This document shows, piece after piece, positions 11,477 to 22,505 of a DNA stretch of 64,000 nucleotides. Positions within the stretch are counted from its first letter, which is position 1. Every line of letters starts with the position of its first letter. The translations under genes were made by a program, and so were the position numbers. The notes under the pieces are model-generated. The model was not told the DNA's origin. It searched no databases and saw only the letters and a list, made by a program, of their open reading frames with translations. The stretch is from Lepiota brunneoincarnata (lineage: Eukaryota > Basidiomycota > Agaricomycetes > Agaricales > Agaricaceae): NCBI GenBank assembly GCA_023014365.1, contig JAEBUN010000036.1, forward strand, positions 310,001-374,000, written 5' to 3'.

Positions 11477-12545
11477 ATGAGCAGTCAACCATCCCGACAA
11501 CCGACCTGCCGCAGAGCACAAGGCGCAACTGCTGAGGGAGAAGGCTGAGCGAGAGGAGCGGGAGTGGCTTGAAATCGAGAGGTTGGAGGAGGAGGAGCGA
11601 CAAGAGGAGGAGGAGCGGCAGCGGCTGATAGCGCTGCGTCAGCGACAAGTGGAGGAGCGGGTGAGGGAGCGCCTGGCGGAAGAGACCAGGCGGCAACAAG
11701 ATGAGGCTGCTGAGGCGGAGCGTCGGGCGATTTGGGCCAGGCTTGTTGCAACTACTGCGGGGGCTTCGTTGAGCCGCCTGCCGGAAGAACCGATGGAGGT
11801 AGATATGGAGGAGTCGGAATCTGATTACACGGATAGGAACAAGACGGAAAATGAGGAGGAGGAGGAGGACGAGGACGAGGACTCTGGGGACACAGGGGGT
11901 AAGGGAAAAGCAAGGGCGAGGGCGGCCCCGCGACGGGGCCATGCGAACATATTCAGGGGTGAGAACCCCTGCTGGAGGTGCGAGCGAGATGGGGTCCAGT
12001 GTGAGGTCGCCGGCGGGTAAGTTATTTTGAGGGTTTCCAGGCTACCTACTGATAGTTTTTTAGTAACACCAGGAGTTGCCGTCGGTGCAGCAAAATGAAA
12101 AAATGGTGCGGGGGTCAAGAGGAGACGGAGCCGAGCAGGGGCCAGGGGGCATGTCGGGCCAACAATTTGAAGGTGAGTGAGGAGTCCTGTATCATGATGT
12201 ACGCTAATCAGTGGGTTTGTAGAATTGAAAAGGTTCATCACTGAAAAGCACCAGGAGACCATCAAGAGGGTCAACATCCTGGAGGTGCGGCTTACACAGG
12301 CCATCACTCAATTGGGGGAGAGGGTGGACAAGGTCGAGCTGATGGCTGGCCGCTATGAACAGTTGCGGCATTGGGAGGCACAGGTGGATGGTAATTGGTC
12401 AAGTAGGGGTATTACGGAGACGGAGGAGACAGAGGAGTTGGAGGAGTCGGAGAGCATCGGAGGCATTTCGGAAGAGGAGGTGCGAGGTATGATGGAGGAT
12501 GCGGCAGCGCCGCCCCGCACCTCTGGGAACGATACGGACAGGTAG
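11477..12545 (+). pseudogene. Antisense Zn2Cys6-type accessory gene of the chromovirus (3 exons)
   Basis: The gene opens MSSQPSRQ at 11,477. A one-base shift near 11,510 leads into a long charged Glu/Arg coiled coil (LLREKAEREEREWLEIERL and on), then an acidic Glu/Asp tract. A Zn2Cys6 cluster follows, split by an intron: CWRCERDGVQC at the end of exon 1, CRRCSKMKKWC at the start of exon 2. The spacing is CX2CX6C, nine residues, CX2CX6C. Intron 1 runs GTAAGT to TTTTTTAG (about 12,018-12,064). Intron 2 runs GTGAGT to TTTGTAG (about 12,174-12,222). Exon 3 starts ELKRFITEKHQE, forms a second coiled coil and ends acidic at 12,545. A second one-base shift lies in the G-run near 12,150. Nuclear DNA binding is likely from the family; its target is unknown. 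Confidence 0.65.
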
Positions 12546-12602
12546 TTGTACTTGTCCAATAAATTTTTTTTGTTTCTTGGTATGGTGGGTGATCAGTGAA
12601 AC

Positions 12603-14600
12603 TCAGAGTGAATGGAGGGGGCCAGGCTTAGCCGGGTAAGAGGAATGGAAAGCCTCTACTAGATCTGTAGCATGTTCAAGCTCGGTAGCTGGTAACCACG
12701 AAGACTCTTCTTTGGTGTCTTCGTAACCTAACCAGATGACTTTATAGAGGAGCTTGCATGCACAGCGCTGATCGATTTTTGAGTCGACGATGCGAGCAAT
12801 CTTGTATTCTGGTTCCCCACCAATAGAAACCGGCGCAGGGCGGCGGGTCCAATCAGGGCGGGTATGGTGTTAGGTGTGGATGGTTCGAGCATGGAAACAT
12901 GGAAGACTGGGTGTACTCCATGCATGGAATCAGGAAGTCGGAGTGTGAAGGAGTGAGTACCTGCTTGGGCAATGATCTCGTAAGGTCCAAGGAACTTTTC
13001 GGAGAGCTTTTTGGAGGGACGGGTGGTGCGGAAGAATTGGGCTTTAATGAACACCTTTTGCCCAACCTTGAAGTCCAGAGCCGGGAGACGGCGGGTGTCG
13101 GCGGAGGTCTGATATTGTTGCTGGGCTAACGCTATTTCTGACTTCAAGGTGGTATGTAGGTCATCGAGATCAACCGCAAAATGGCGGGCCCTGGGCGGAG
13201 GCGAGGTCGCGTTCAGGGTGAACTGTGATGTTCGGATGGTATCCTTTGTTAGTGAAGAACAGGGAGATACCAGTAGTGGCACTAGGGGCGTTATTGTATG
13301 CAAACTCAGCTAGTGGTAGTAATTCAGACCAATTGTCCTGTTGGTAGTTACAATAGACCCGGAGATATTGTTCCAGGGTCTGGTTGGTGCGTTCCGTCTG
13401 TCTGTCGCCTTCTGGATGATAGCCCGAAGTGAAGTGTAGTTTCATGTCGAGGGCTTGTCCTAGGGAGCGGAAGAAGTGGGAGACGAATTCAGAGCCGCGG
13501 TCGGAGGTAACATGTTTGGGTACGCCGTGCTTGGAGAAGACGTGGAGGACGAATAGACGGGCAAGGTCGGAGGAAGTGACGGTATCGTAGGTGGGGATGA
13601 ATAAGGATTGCTTGGTGAGTCTGTCAACTATTACTAGGATGGCATCGTAGCCGGAGGAGGCAGGGAGTTTTTCGATGAAGTCCATGGAGATTGAATTCCA
13701 AGGGCATTCAGGGATGGGGAGTTGCTTGAGGAGACCATAGGGGTGGTGGCGCTGGGGTTTAGACCTCATACAGGTGACACAAGACTTACAGAAATCTTTG
13801 ACGAAGGTGCAGACACTAGGCCAGGTGTATTCGTGCCGGATGAGTTCCAGCGTTTTATTCTGACCAAAGTGGCCGGCTAGGACATGATCATGCTTGTACT
13901 GGAGGACCCAAAGTCGGAGATTGTCGGCATCAGGGACGTAGATTCTGTCGTCTAAGAGGAGGAAACCTTTATCATTAACTGACCAACGGCCTTCTGGGCT
14001 AGCAAGATGGGCGGAGGCAGTCGGATCTGCTGGTAGAGCGGCGAAGGATATTGCTGGTGCAGCTGGTCGAGATCCATGACTACAGCGGCGCGAAGGGATG
14101 GGGCATAAAGAGTGGTGGCGCGGACGGAGGCCATGAGCTGCTCATGGGTGAATATGGGCCGGAAATTGTGCAGGGTTGACTGATGCATAGTCACTATTCC
14201 CCCCTTTAGGGTAGATGTCCCATCGTCTAGTTAGGGCGTCAGGCTTGGTGCCAAGGCGGCCGGGTCGGAACCGGATGACGAGGTGGAATTGGAATAGGAA
14301 CTCGGACCAACGAGCTTGGCGGTGAGTAAGGATCTTGGTGGTACAGAAGTATTCGAGGTTTTTGTGGTCAGTGACTACATCAATAGTAAGAGGGGCACCC
14401 TCAAGATAGTGCCGCCAGATACAAAAAGCCTCGAATATCGCCAGAAGTTCCTTGTCGTGGGTGTCATAATTAAGTTTGGCCATGTTAAAGGTGTGGGAAT
14501 GGAATGCAACGGGGTGAACCTCACCGTCATCAGTGATGATAGAGAGGATGGCCGCAAGGGCGTAGTCGGAGGCAGTCGGTCTCGACAATGATCTGAGCAT
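12603..14600 (-). pseudogene. Chromovirus RNase H, integrase and chromodomain (3' pol)
   Basis: Reading down from 14,600: RNase H with DYALAAILS, HDKELLAIFEAF and TDHKNLEYF. The integrase zinc finger follows (HDHVLAGHF, then CKSCVTC), and the catalytic core with MDFIEKLP, TSDRGSEF and the DDE glutamate in DRQTERTNQTLEQYLR. The GPY/F-like module has FLGPYEII. After a one-base shift near 12,835 comes a chromodomain (EYKIARIVDSKI, LYKVIWLGYED, SSWLPATEL) ending at the TGA at 12,603-12,605. Shifts also separate RT from RNase H (about 14,580) and break the RNase H-integrase and integrase-core junctions. Chromodomains steer integration to modified histones. This copy cannot make a single Pol polyprotein. 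Confidence 0.85.
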
Positions 14601-16394
14601 CAGGGGTCCAAGGAGTGAGGACGGGAGCGGATATGAATGCTTCCTTCAGAGAGTTAAAGGCTTCGCAACATTTGTCAGTGAAATTCCATTTCATGTCTTT
14701 GCGGGTGAGGCGAGTGAGCAGAACAATGATGTCGGAGTAACCATGAATGAAGCGACAGTAGAAATTGGCGAAACCTAAGAAAGACTGGATGTCCTTGACT
14801 TTCTTGGGTTCCGGCCACTCCTGGATGGTCTTGACCTTTGATTGGTCCATTTGGAGACCGTCGGGGGAAAGGATGTAGCCGAGGTATTCCACTGTGTCAG
14901 AGTGGAACTGGCATTTGTCGGGGCGGGTGTATAGACCGTGTTGTCGGAGCCGCTTGAGGACCTCCTTGACCTGGTCACGATGGATACTATGATTGTCAGA
15001 GTATATCAGAATGTCGTCAAGGTAGATAGTAACGCAGACGTCAAGCATGTCCTTGAATATATCGTTCATGAACCGCTGGAAGGTGGCGGGGGCGTTGGTG
15101 AGGCCGAAAGGCATAACCATCCATTCGAAGGAGCCGTAGCGGGTCCGAAAGGCAGTCTTCCATTCGTCGCTGTCAGCAACGCGGACTAGATGGTAAGCGT
15201 GACAGAGGTTGATTTTGGTATATACGTGGGCTTTGCGAGGGGAGTCTAAGAGGTCGGAGATGAGCGGAAGGGGGTAGCGGTCCTTCTTGGTAATACGGTT
15301 GAGACCTCTAAAATCAACACATAAGTGGAGGGAGCCATCCTTTTTCTTGACGAAGAGGACCGGGGCTCCATGAGGAGAAGTGGAGGGGTGAATGAAGCCA
15401 ATAGATAAATGTTCGTCAATGAAATCACGTAGAGCTCCAAGCTCTGATTGTGAAAGGGAGTAAATGGTACCGGCTGGAGGTTGACCGCCGTCCTCTAGGT
15501 TAATCTGGAGGTCGTAAGGGCAGTGTGGAGCGAGTGTGTCAGCACGCGATTTACTGAAAACATTGGCGAACTCATGGTATTCCTTGGGAATGGACAAGAG
15601 GTCAGCCGGGTCTTCGGAGACAGAAGAAGACGCGGCCGATGTGGAGGTGGCGGAGAGGTTAATTCGGAATTGTTGGGAGCCAGGGAGCTTGGCAGCGCGG
15701 ATAAAGGCAGGAGCGTTTATCAGGGATATATGCGGTTTTGCAAGGGGGACAGATTGGGACGAGGTCCCGGACAGGGGTGGTGAACCTAGGTCAGGAGTGT
15801 CGGGGGTGGCCATAGGCGGGGCCAATGCGGGTGCGACGCAGGAAGAGACGGAAGCAGGATTCTTGAGTAGGGATGGCCAGAAAGTGATACTGCCCAAAGC
15901 CCAGTCAATCAACGGATTGTAGCAGGTGAGCCAGTTGTGTCCTAAGACCACAGAACAGGAAGAGTCGAGCCAGGTGACATAAGTGTCCAAGATAATAGAT
16001 TCACCGGAGGGGAAAGATACAGGCAGTTGCGCAAGCTCCGTAATGTAGGCATTTGAGGTTCCATCAAATAACCGAAGTTCAATAGCCGGGATGGACGAGG
16101 TTGGAATACTATGAGAACGAACAAAAGATGAGTCCACAAAACAGTGAGTAGAACCACTATCAACAAGAGCTTCGAAAGGAGAAAGAGAAGAGAAATCAGA
16201 ACTAACTACATTGTCTGTTGTAGAAAGCGGGTCTGAAGCGGAGAGTACGGAAGCGGAAACAGAAGATAAGGAAGTAACTAAAGGAGAAGTTAATGTAATG
16301 TGAAAAGAGTTTGGGTCGGAAAGAGCGGACGCATTGAGATGGAAACTCTCTGGAGCACAGCAGAGTTCAATGCGATCCTCAGTCTGTGCAGAGG
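14581..16394 (-). pseudogene. Chromovirus protease and reverse transcriptase (5' pol)
   Basis: The open frame starts upstream of its first Met. The retropepsin motif ALVDSGSTHCFVD lies at about 16,130-16,175, before that Met at 16,137. The RT is well kept: VLFVKKKDGSLHLCVDFRGL, VYTKINLCHAYH, VMPFGLTNAPATFQ and the intact catalytic YLDDILIYSD (codons at 15,013-15,024), then FLGFANFYCRFI. The usual motif A Asp (TKxDL) reads TKINL here, a D-to-N change that would itself impair catalysis. The frame ends by a shift at the RT/RNase H boundary. It follows gag with no overlap visible, in a different frame. Confidence 0.85.
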
Positions 16395-16409
16395 CCTGAG
16401 GACCACCGA

Positions 16410-17810
16410 CTATTTTTCCGAGCTCGGGAGAGTCAGCGCGTCTGTCTCGGGGAGCTGAGCCTGTCGGCCTTTAGCCTTGGCATCAGGGAATTTCTTCTTG
16501 TCGCAGTTGGCAGCCCTGTGATTGGGATCTGCGCAGACAAGGCAGAGGTTATTGTTGAAACGTCGTTGACGTTCCTCAGGGGTTAATTTACCATCCTTAC
16601 CAAGTTTACTAGTAAGGTCGGATTTGGGCGGGGCCAATTTCTGACCGGCAGACAGGTTGGGCGGATTGCCCTTGAAGCTGTTGTTGGGGGTGCTGCCTTT
16701 GTTGTTATTGGCAGGCTTGGTGGCAGGTTGCGGGTTGGTCGAGGTGGAAGGGGATGGGTTACCTCCAGGTTTCCTAGAGGTGGTCGGGTCCGAAGCGGAT
16801 TTGGCACGGGCCTTCTCACGTTGGCGTTCCCAGTAGCGAGCATCGATCTTCATCGCTGCTGCTCGCATTTCGATGAAGGTGTCAGGCTTGCCGTCAGGCC
16901 AATTGGACAGAATGTCCTGGATGCGGTCGGGGAGGCCTTTGTAGTAGCGGTGACAAAATACTTCATCACCCCAGCGGAGTTGGCCAGCTAGGCAGAGAAA
17001 GTCGATGTTGTAGACGGCAATCTTCTCATCGTAGCGCATTCGGAGGGAGTCGAGCTGCTCAGCAGCTTCTCCGGTCGGATCTGCGGGACCGAAATTGGTC
17101 TGCAGTTCCAGGGTGAACTGGTCCCAGTCCTTGATCCAGTTGTGCATTATTCCATGGTTGTCGGCCTCGTCGAGGCCGATTTCGAAGTGTTGCTGTGCCA
17201 CGCCTGTAAGGTACGTCAACGCGAAGTTGACCTTGGTGGCAGGAATAGCGAACTGAGCTGGGTTAGTACGGAAGTAGAGTTGGCATTGGAAGAGGAAGGG
17301 TTTGAGTTTGGCAGGGTCGGAACCTGTAAAGATGTCAGGTTTGCGAGCTTTGGTACGGGGAGTTCGGGGAGGCTGTGGGGCTTGAGAATTCCCACGGCCG
17401 TCCATTTGATTGGCTATGCGTTGGAAAACTCGGAGTAGGAGTCGATCATGGTCATCTTGGTTGTTGCCAGGTGGGGTATTGTTGTTGTTGTCGCCATTGT
17501 CTGATGGTTCGTCGTCGCCCGGGGGCCCGTCCCTGTTGTCAGGATAGTCATCGGGATCACCAGGGTTGCTGGGATCAGGATTGGGGTCGGGGCCTTCGTC
17601 GGGGCTGTCGGGGGTCTGGAATATTGAGGGTTGTATCTCTTCAGAGAACCGGTCTGGAGTCGAGGGCACGATCGATTGTTGGTGAGAGCGAGAAGCCCTT
17701 GGGGAGTCGGGTTGCAGTTCCTCGGAAGGAGGTTGTCAAGTGATGCGTTTGCTACGGCGAGCGGCTGGAGTTACCAGAGTGCAAGTACGGGTAACTGTTT
17801 GAGAGACCAT
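16410..17810 (-). pseudogene. Chromovirus Gag with a premature TGA
   Basis: The likely start is MVSQTVTRTCTLV at 17,810. An in-frame TGA near 17,738 interrupts it; a CGA-to-TGA change would explain this. The rest is open for 419 codons: an acidic Pro/Asp/Gly-rich segment, the retrotransposon Gag core (LTYLTGVAQQHFE, WDQFTLELQTNFG, LDSLRMRYDEKIAVYNIDF) and a CX2CX4HX4C knuckle (CLVCADPNHRAANC) near the C terminus. Gag would form the cytoplasmic particle and bind element RNA. Confidence 0.8.
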
Positions 17811-17863
17811 GGTTAGAGAAATTCAGAGTGTGGTGGACAGGAGGAGTTTGAGTCTGATAATAC

Positions 17864-18046
17864 TGTTAGAGCTGGTGTGGGTCGGGACCAAAGCGGAGGG
17901 TCGGGGTGGTATCCTTGATATAAGGGAACCGGGGGACAGGGCGAAGTCAGTACGTAGACTTTGGGACCGAGGCGGAGTACGTTGGGCGGGGGGTTGGACT
18001 TGCAGCCTCAGCTTATGTGCTGTGCCCTCCTACTGTCCTAGTCCGT
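17864..18046 (-). repeat. Chromovirus 5' LTR, truncated by the Gypsy-2 insertion
   Basis: Matches 10,671-10,853. It ends abruptly at GTCCGT, where the left copy continues with ATTTCAGG. The next base starts the TGATACGCC terminus of the Gypsy-2 LTR, so the junction is a clean nested insertion. Confidence 0.85.
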
Positions 18047-19348
18047 TGATACGCCGATTTCACGCCTATACATGAATTCCGTACTCCGGAACAATTCTCT
18101 ACATAGAATCATTGGCTATATCATTAAAGAACTCTATAGAGGATTGGTACTATATCCCATAGTAGCCAGTTCGACCGAACTGAGGATATTCGAGCCTCGG
18201 AAGTGTTCAAACCAGCTCATTATCACTAAGCTTAGTGAACCAAGCTATCAGAACGCTCTCCGGAGGGATTCAGGACTCTACATAGCCTATCGAGTATACC
18301 CCGGTCGCATCCAGGGACCTTACGAGCAGTTTTCTGATGAACCCAAATGCGTTTGAACATAAAAGAATGTACCTAGCGGCTGTCGCAGGCGTATTACGTC
18401 TATAGCAAGTTCAATAATGATGACCGGACCACGGAACGGAACGTCCAACGTTCGGGAGGCAATACCCGATGCCCAAAACCCTAGAAACATCAAAGACTCC
18501 TAATTAACAAGTGCTTTGTGGGTCCCGGCACTTCGGCATTCTGCTTAACTGAGATTAATTACAACGGATCAAGGGATTGTCCATCCGCTATACATTCCGA
18601 TCATAATTGATCCGGAAACTTAACGCGCTCGCGTGGATGCAGAATAATGCAGCCGAGCACGGAGCACGTCTGGCTGGATTGCCATTCGTTAATCAGAGAA
18701 AAACCCATAACCCAGGGTGAGGTAGAAATGCTGCCGAACCTTCCAAAATGTTCTACAGTGCCTGTAACAATTAAGCTTATTGTTTTCTATTTCATATTTA
18801 CTATCTCTTGTATGTATCTAAACAATATAAATACGGTCGCACTTGTTCGTGGAGAAGAGAGAGGTCTCACCCCCGCTTCCACACGCAAGTCTGCGAGCCG
18901 TGATCAAGAACGGTTTCAGAGGGCTATTTAGTGTGCGTCGTTAAGTGTGATTTCTTCAGTCGTCGACCAACCCAGGGACAGAGACAGAGACCAGAGTTCA
19001 GAGTTTAGAGTTCCAGAGTGCTAGAGACAGAGACAGAGACAGAGACCAGAGTTCAGAGACCAGAGACCAGAGACCAGAGACCCAGCGCTTTGAATTGACA
19101 GGGATTGTCCTTTCATTGTTGCACCGTACGGCTAAGATAACTTCAACGGCTGTTCGTTAACCTCTAAAAAACACTACTCTCTTGAATTTCGCTGTCAGAA
19201 CGCACCCCCAGAACACCCTAAAAGACGAAACTGTTCATTATCTATCTCATTCCACTTGTATTAGCTTAAGCTTATCGAATAGCGGCTAAGCTTAGTGAAA
19301 ACGAGCCCCTTATCTATATTAAAACCTAAGAAAGTTTCTACCTTTTCA
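18047..19348 (+). repeat. Gypsy-2 5' LTR, copy B (1302 bp, TG...CA)
   Basis: Starts TGATACGCC and ends CCTTTTCA. It is the same length as the inverted copy C (33,256-34,557). It holds a TATA box (18,826-18,833), an (AGAGAC)n-type purine tract at about 18,975-19,080, and four TAAGCTTA octamers (18,237; 18,772; 19,267; 19,287). The primer-binding site follows two bases after its end. Confidence 0.9.
18826..18833 (+). promoter_or_regulatory. TATA box of the Gypsy-2 LTR promoter
   Basis: TATAAATA lies about 780 bp into LTR copy B and is kept in copies A and C. Its position, before the GA-rich tract, is reasonable for a U3/R boundary. Confidence 0.45.
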
Positions 19349-19350
19349 TC

Positions 19351-19367
19351 TGGAGCCCACCGCGAGG
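19351..19367 (+). other. Gypsy-2 primer-binding site
   Basis: TGGAGCCCACCGCGAGG begins with TGG, the complement of the tRNA CCA end, two bases downstream of the LTR CA end. The primer tRNA would end CUCCA; I do not assign its amino acid. Confidence 0.6.
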
Positions 19368-19914
19368 GGGGTTTTCAGTTGAATTTCACGAGCCAAACAC
19401 CAAAAAGACTTGGACACTGGCCCGCCTTTCACCTGCAAAGCAGAAAAAGGTTCAAGCAAAGACCGTAAAGTCACCCAAAACGTCCTTTGAGAACAGTCTC
19501 AGGAAGGTCGACCCCCCAAAACAGAGAACTACTCGGAATTCCAATCGTCCAGAAGGTTCTGAAGGCCTCATCGCCGCTAGTACCTCTCGAAAGCGAAAAG
19601 ATCCTGTTAACTCTCTAGCTGCGAACACAGCGAGTGGTTCAGCAGTTGCAGTATCGAGAGAAGTCGCACCGCCAACCTCTACTGCTCCCAGAATTACACT
19701 AAGGCTTCCAGCCTCAGCTCGCAACATAGCGCATATTCTGCGCACCGAAAGCCAGGACGGCCAGACCGTTCCTACGCTAAGCTTAGCGGTTACAAACCAA
19801 AACTCGTTTCATACGAACCCTCCTGGTGCCTCTACGGTACCACAGATATCACAGTCAACTCCGACTGTACAGACAAACCAAACTACGCCGTCTACGACGA
19901 CTACAGCTAGAAAA

Positions 19915-21396
19915 ATGGGACACGAGCGTATGCCAATTCCCTTTAGCAATAATGCTCCCAGATGGGATGCATCAAAACCACAGACATTGAGAAATTATCT
20001 CTGGACGCTTGAACGGCTCTTCACGATAACGAAGACGACGGACGATGCAGAAAGGATAAATTGGGCAGTGTCATATGTGGACCAGGATATCCGTGAAGAG
20101 TGGATGAGTTTTGCGGAGTTCCCAGCAGGAAGCTGGACAGGCTTCGTAGAGAGATTGAAGAAAGAGTATCCCGAGACTGTGGCAGCCGAGCAGGGCTCAG
20201 TGCGACGATTGAGGGAACTCTGCACAGAGAGTAGAGGCATTGCAATGAATGAGGAGCATAGAGTCTTAGACTTCAAAAGGCGATTCATCCTAGAAGCAGA
20301 GAAGTGCCTGAAGTTGCCGGCGGTAGTCTCGAACCGAGAGCTAGTTGAGTTATTTACGAGCGCACTGGACTCTGTGTTCCAGGACGTACTCAATGCGAGA
20401 TTAGCGATCACTGGGGCGCGTAGAACCGCGAGCGATGGGTTGGCACTAACTGCGAAGGATTTACGCGAAGAGGACCCCTATGATTGGAGGATCGTCGTGG
20501 ATAAAGCCGTCGAAATTTCGATTGGCAAAACACTTATGCGATCCCTTCATCAGGATTCAAGGCCGGTGAACTCGGCATCAATGAGCCATCCACCTGCGAC
20601 GTCCGGAACAGGGACTTATGACCCTGTAGTAAAGCGAGAGCTGCAAAGCTTAAAACAGAAGTTTCAGGATGAAGTCTCGCAGATGGCAGGCGGTCTCGCT
20701 GAGCTTAAGGACCTCATGAATATCCAGGGGCATACCTTAAAATCATACTTAGAGAGTTTGGCGAAAGAAGGACATAATCATGCCGGTTATAATCACGCTC
20801 AGAGGCATACCGGAAGTGGGTCGGCAGGGTCGCTTTCCGATCGCAAGTGTTTCTACTGCTGGTTATTAGGGCATAGTTGGTTATTCTGCCCGGACATGGA
20901 GGCGGATAAACAAGCTGGCCGGATTAGAGTCGAAGGGAACAAAATATATATGGGAGATGGCTCGAGTATCCCTCGAGGAGAAGGGCCTATTAAAGAGAAA
21001 GTGGCAAAGTACTATGCGACAAAGGGACAACTCTTCGTTCAGATACCAGAACTGCCAGAGGTTGAGCCTGAGTTACCGCAAGTGCCAACGTCAGCGGTGT
21101 TTGCACAGAGAGCGTTCCCGAGGTCAGAAAACCAAAGGTCACCAGCGGAAGAAGAAGTCCGCCGTCTGAAGCAGCACATGGAAATGTTAGAGACAGTTGC
21201 CATCCACGCCGGGAGTGCCCCAAAGGTTAAGCTTATGACCAGAAAGGATGATAATGTTGAGATACAGTCTTTGGCCGAGCAATTGGCCCAGATACAGGCT
21301 AAGCTTAGTGGTTTGATGGATGGTACGCCCTCGGCAAGCCAGTATTTGGACACCAGGAGTGGCGCGAAGACTTGGAACTCGGAGTCGGGTTTCTAA
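19915..21396 (+). CDS. Gypsy-2 Gag (493 aa, intact; frame open further upstream)
   Basis: The ATG at 19,915 gives a 493-aa Gag with a helical capsid-like N-terminal half (RNYLWTLERLFTITKTTDDAE, WTGFVERLKKEYP) and a CX2CX4HX4C knuckle at residues 312-325 (CFYCWLLGHSWLFC). A Glu/Gln-rich coiled C terminus follows. The same frame is open without any ATG from about 19,330, just inside the LTR, adding some 190 codons rich in Lys, Ser, Pro and Thr. A longer product from a non-AUG start or a spliced leader is possible. The frame overlaps the protease frame by 25 nt in the -1 phase, which fits -1 frameshifting. The motif octamer occurs in it (21,238; 21,300). Confidence 0.85.
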   Translation: MGHERMPIPFSNNAPRWDASKPQTLRNYLWTLERLFTITKTTDDAERINWAVSYVDQDIREEWMSFAEFPAGSWTGFVERLKKEYPETVAAEQGSVRRLRELCTESRGIAMNEEHRVLDFKRRFILEAEKCLKLPAVVSNRELVELFTSALDSVFQDVLNARLAITGARRTASDGLALTAKDLREEDPYDWRIVVDKAVEISIGKTLMRSLHQDSRPVNSASMSHPPATSGTGTYDPVVKRELQSLKQKFQDEVSQMAGGLAELKDLMNIQGHTLKSYLESLAKEGHNHAGYNHAQRHTGSGSAGSLSDRKCFYCWLLGHSWLFCPDMEADKQAGRIRVEGNKIYMGDGSSIPRGEGPIKEKVAKYYATKGQLFVQIPELPEVEPELPQVPTSAVFAQRAFPRSENQRSPAEEEVRRLKQHMEMLETVAIHAGSAPKVKLMTRKDDNVEIQSLAEQLAQIQAKLSGLMDGTPSASQYLDTRSGAKTWNSESGF

Positions 21397-22505
21397 AGGG
21401 TTCGAGGAAGGAGCCGGCTCTGAAGAAGAAGGTCGCCTTTGCCAGAGGACAGACTCCTGAGGACGCGTCGGATTCCAAGCGATCAGAAGAATCAGAAAAT
21501 GAGGAAATAGGGCAGACAATGGAGAAACCAATGCGTGCCGCAGCAGGAGAATTACCATATAGAAATGTGAAACCACTGCGCCCGGTCGTTGAGGTACCAC
21601 CACTACCTGTCAGAAGGATGGAACCATCCAAGAAGGAGCCTGCGTATAAGCACCAGGCCCCTATAGAGAGGAATGTCGATGTTGAGGAAGTACTCAGCAG
21701 GGTATTGAAGCGAGAAGCCTCAGTATCGCATGGAGAACTCTTGGCCTTGTCACCGATATACAGGAATGCTTATAGAGAGCGCATTATGAGAAAACGGGTA
21801 CCCACGAGTCAAAGCTTAATAGCAGGAGTAGGGCCCGGGGACGATAATACAGAAGATATAGAGATTAATAGTGGGCCAGTACAAGTCATGATAACGGAGT
21901 TGGCAGATGGCTCTCGGAAGTATGATACGGTGCTCCGAGAAGGCTCGGCAACCCAAGCCTGGGTAGCTCAGGATCCAATCATGCAGTACTTGGAGTCACT
22001 GCCCCGAAGAGACAGGGGACGGCAAGTGTTTATTGCGAAAGAATGCGAGTCGTTGAGAGTAGTGCCAACTCTGATAAATGGGATTCGGCAGGAAGAGGCC
22101 TTGCTAGATAGCGGGTCACAGATCGTCTCCATGAGTCAGGAAGCGGTGATTGCATGTCAAGTTTCTTGGGACCCAGATACTACAATAAATTTGCAGAGTG
22201 CGAATGGGCAGGTTGAAAAGACTTGTGGATTGGCAAAGAACGTAGGCTTTACCTGCGGGGGAGTCACAATCTATTTGCAAGTTCACATCGTTCGTAGCCC
22301 CGCGTATCGAGTACTCCTGGGACGACCCTTTGATGTAATGACAGCTAGCGAAGTCAGGAATAGCGCCAGTGGCGAGCAAACCTTGGTTATTACGGACCCA
22401 AATACCAGAGAAAGGGCTGTGTTACCAACTTATGCTCGAGGAGAGTGTAATCCTCCTAAGCTTAGGGAAAACAGTCAAAATTTTCAAGAAACCTCGATGA
22501 GTTGA
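21372..22505 (+). pseudogene. Gypsy-2 Pol part 1: aspartic protease
   Basis: The frame lies in -1 phase to Gag. It holds a retropepsin with EALLDSGSQIVSM and the later flap/dimer signature YRVLLGRPFD. A long basic, Glu-rich linker precedes it. The frame stops at TGA 22,503-22,505, where the continuing coding sense (DELTEGQGEVACIIDYDDE) is in the next frame; a single-base change near 22,490 explains the break. TAAGCTTA octamers lie at 22,457 and 22,578, either side of it. Confidence 0.8.

Larger units (their letters stand above)
10671..17863 (-). mobile_element. Ty3/Gypsy chromovirus, minus strand, decayed
   Basis: The element spans from its 3' LTR (alignable part 10,671-10,853) to the inner edge of its 5' LTR at 17,864. 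On the minus strand it holds gag, protease-RT, RNase H, integrase and a C-terminal chromodomain, which defines the chromovirus branch. A plus-strand accessory gene (11,477-12,545) sits between the end of pol and the 3' LTR. The 183 bp shared by the two LTR pieces align without gaps and differ mainly by transitions. The 5' LTR is cut at 18,046 by Gypsy-2. At least three frameshifts and one nonsense codon make it non-autonomous. Confidence 0.85.

Noticed and set aside
15523..15922. Plus-strand frames across chromovirus pol
   Set aside because: Shadows of the minus-strand protease-RT frame, which shows all family motifs.
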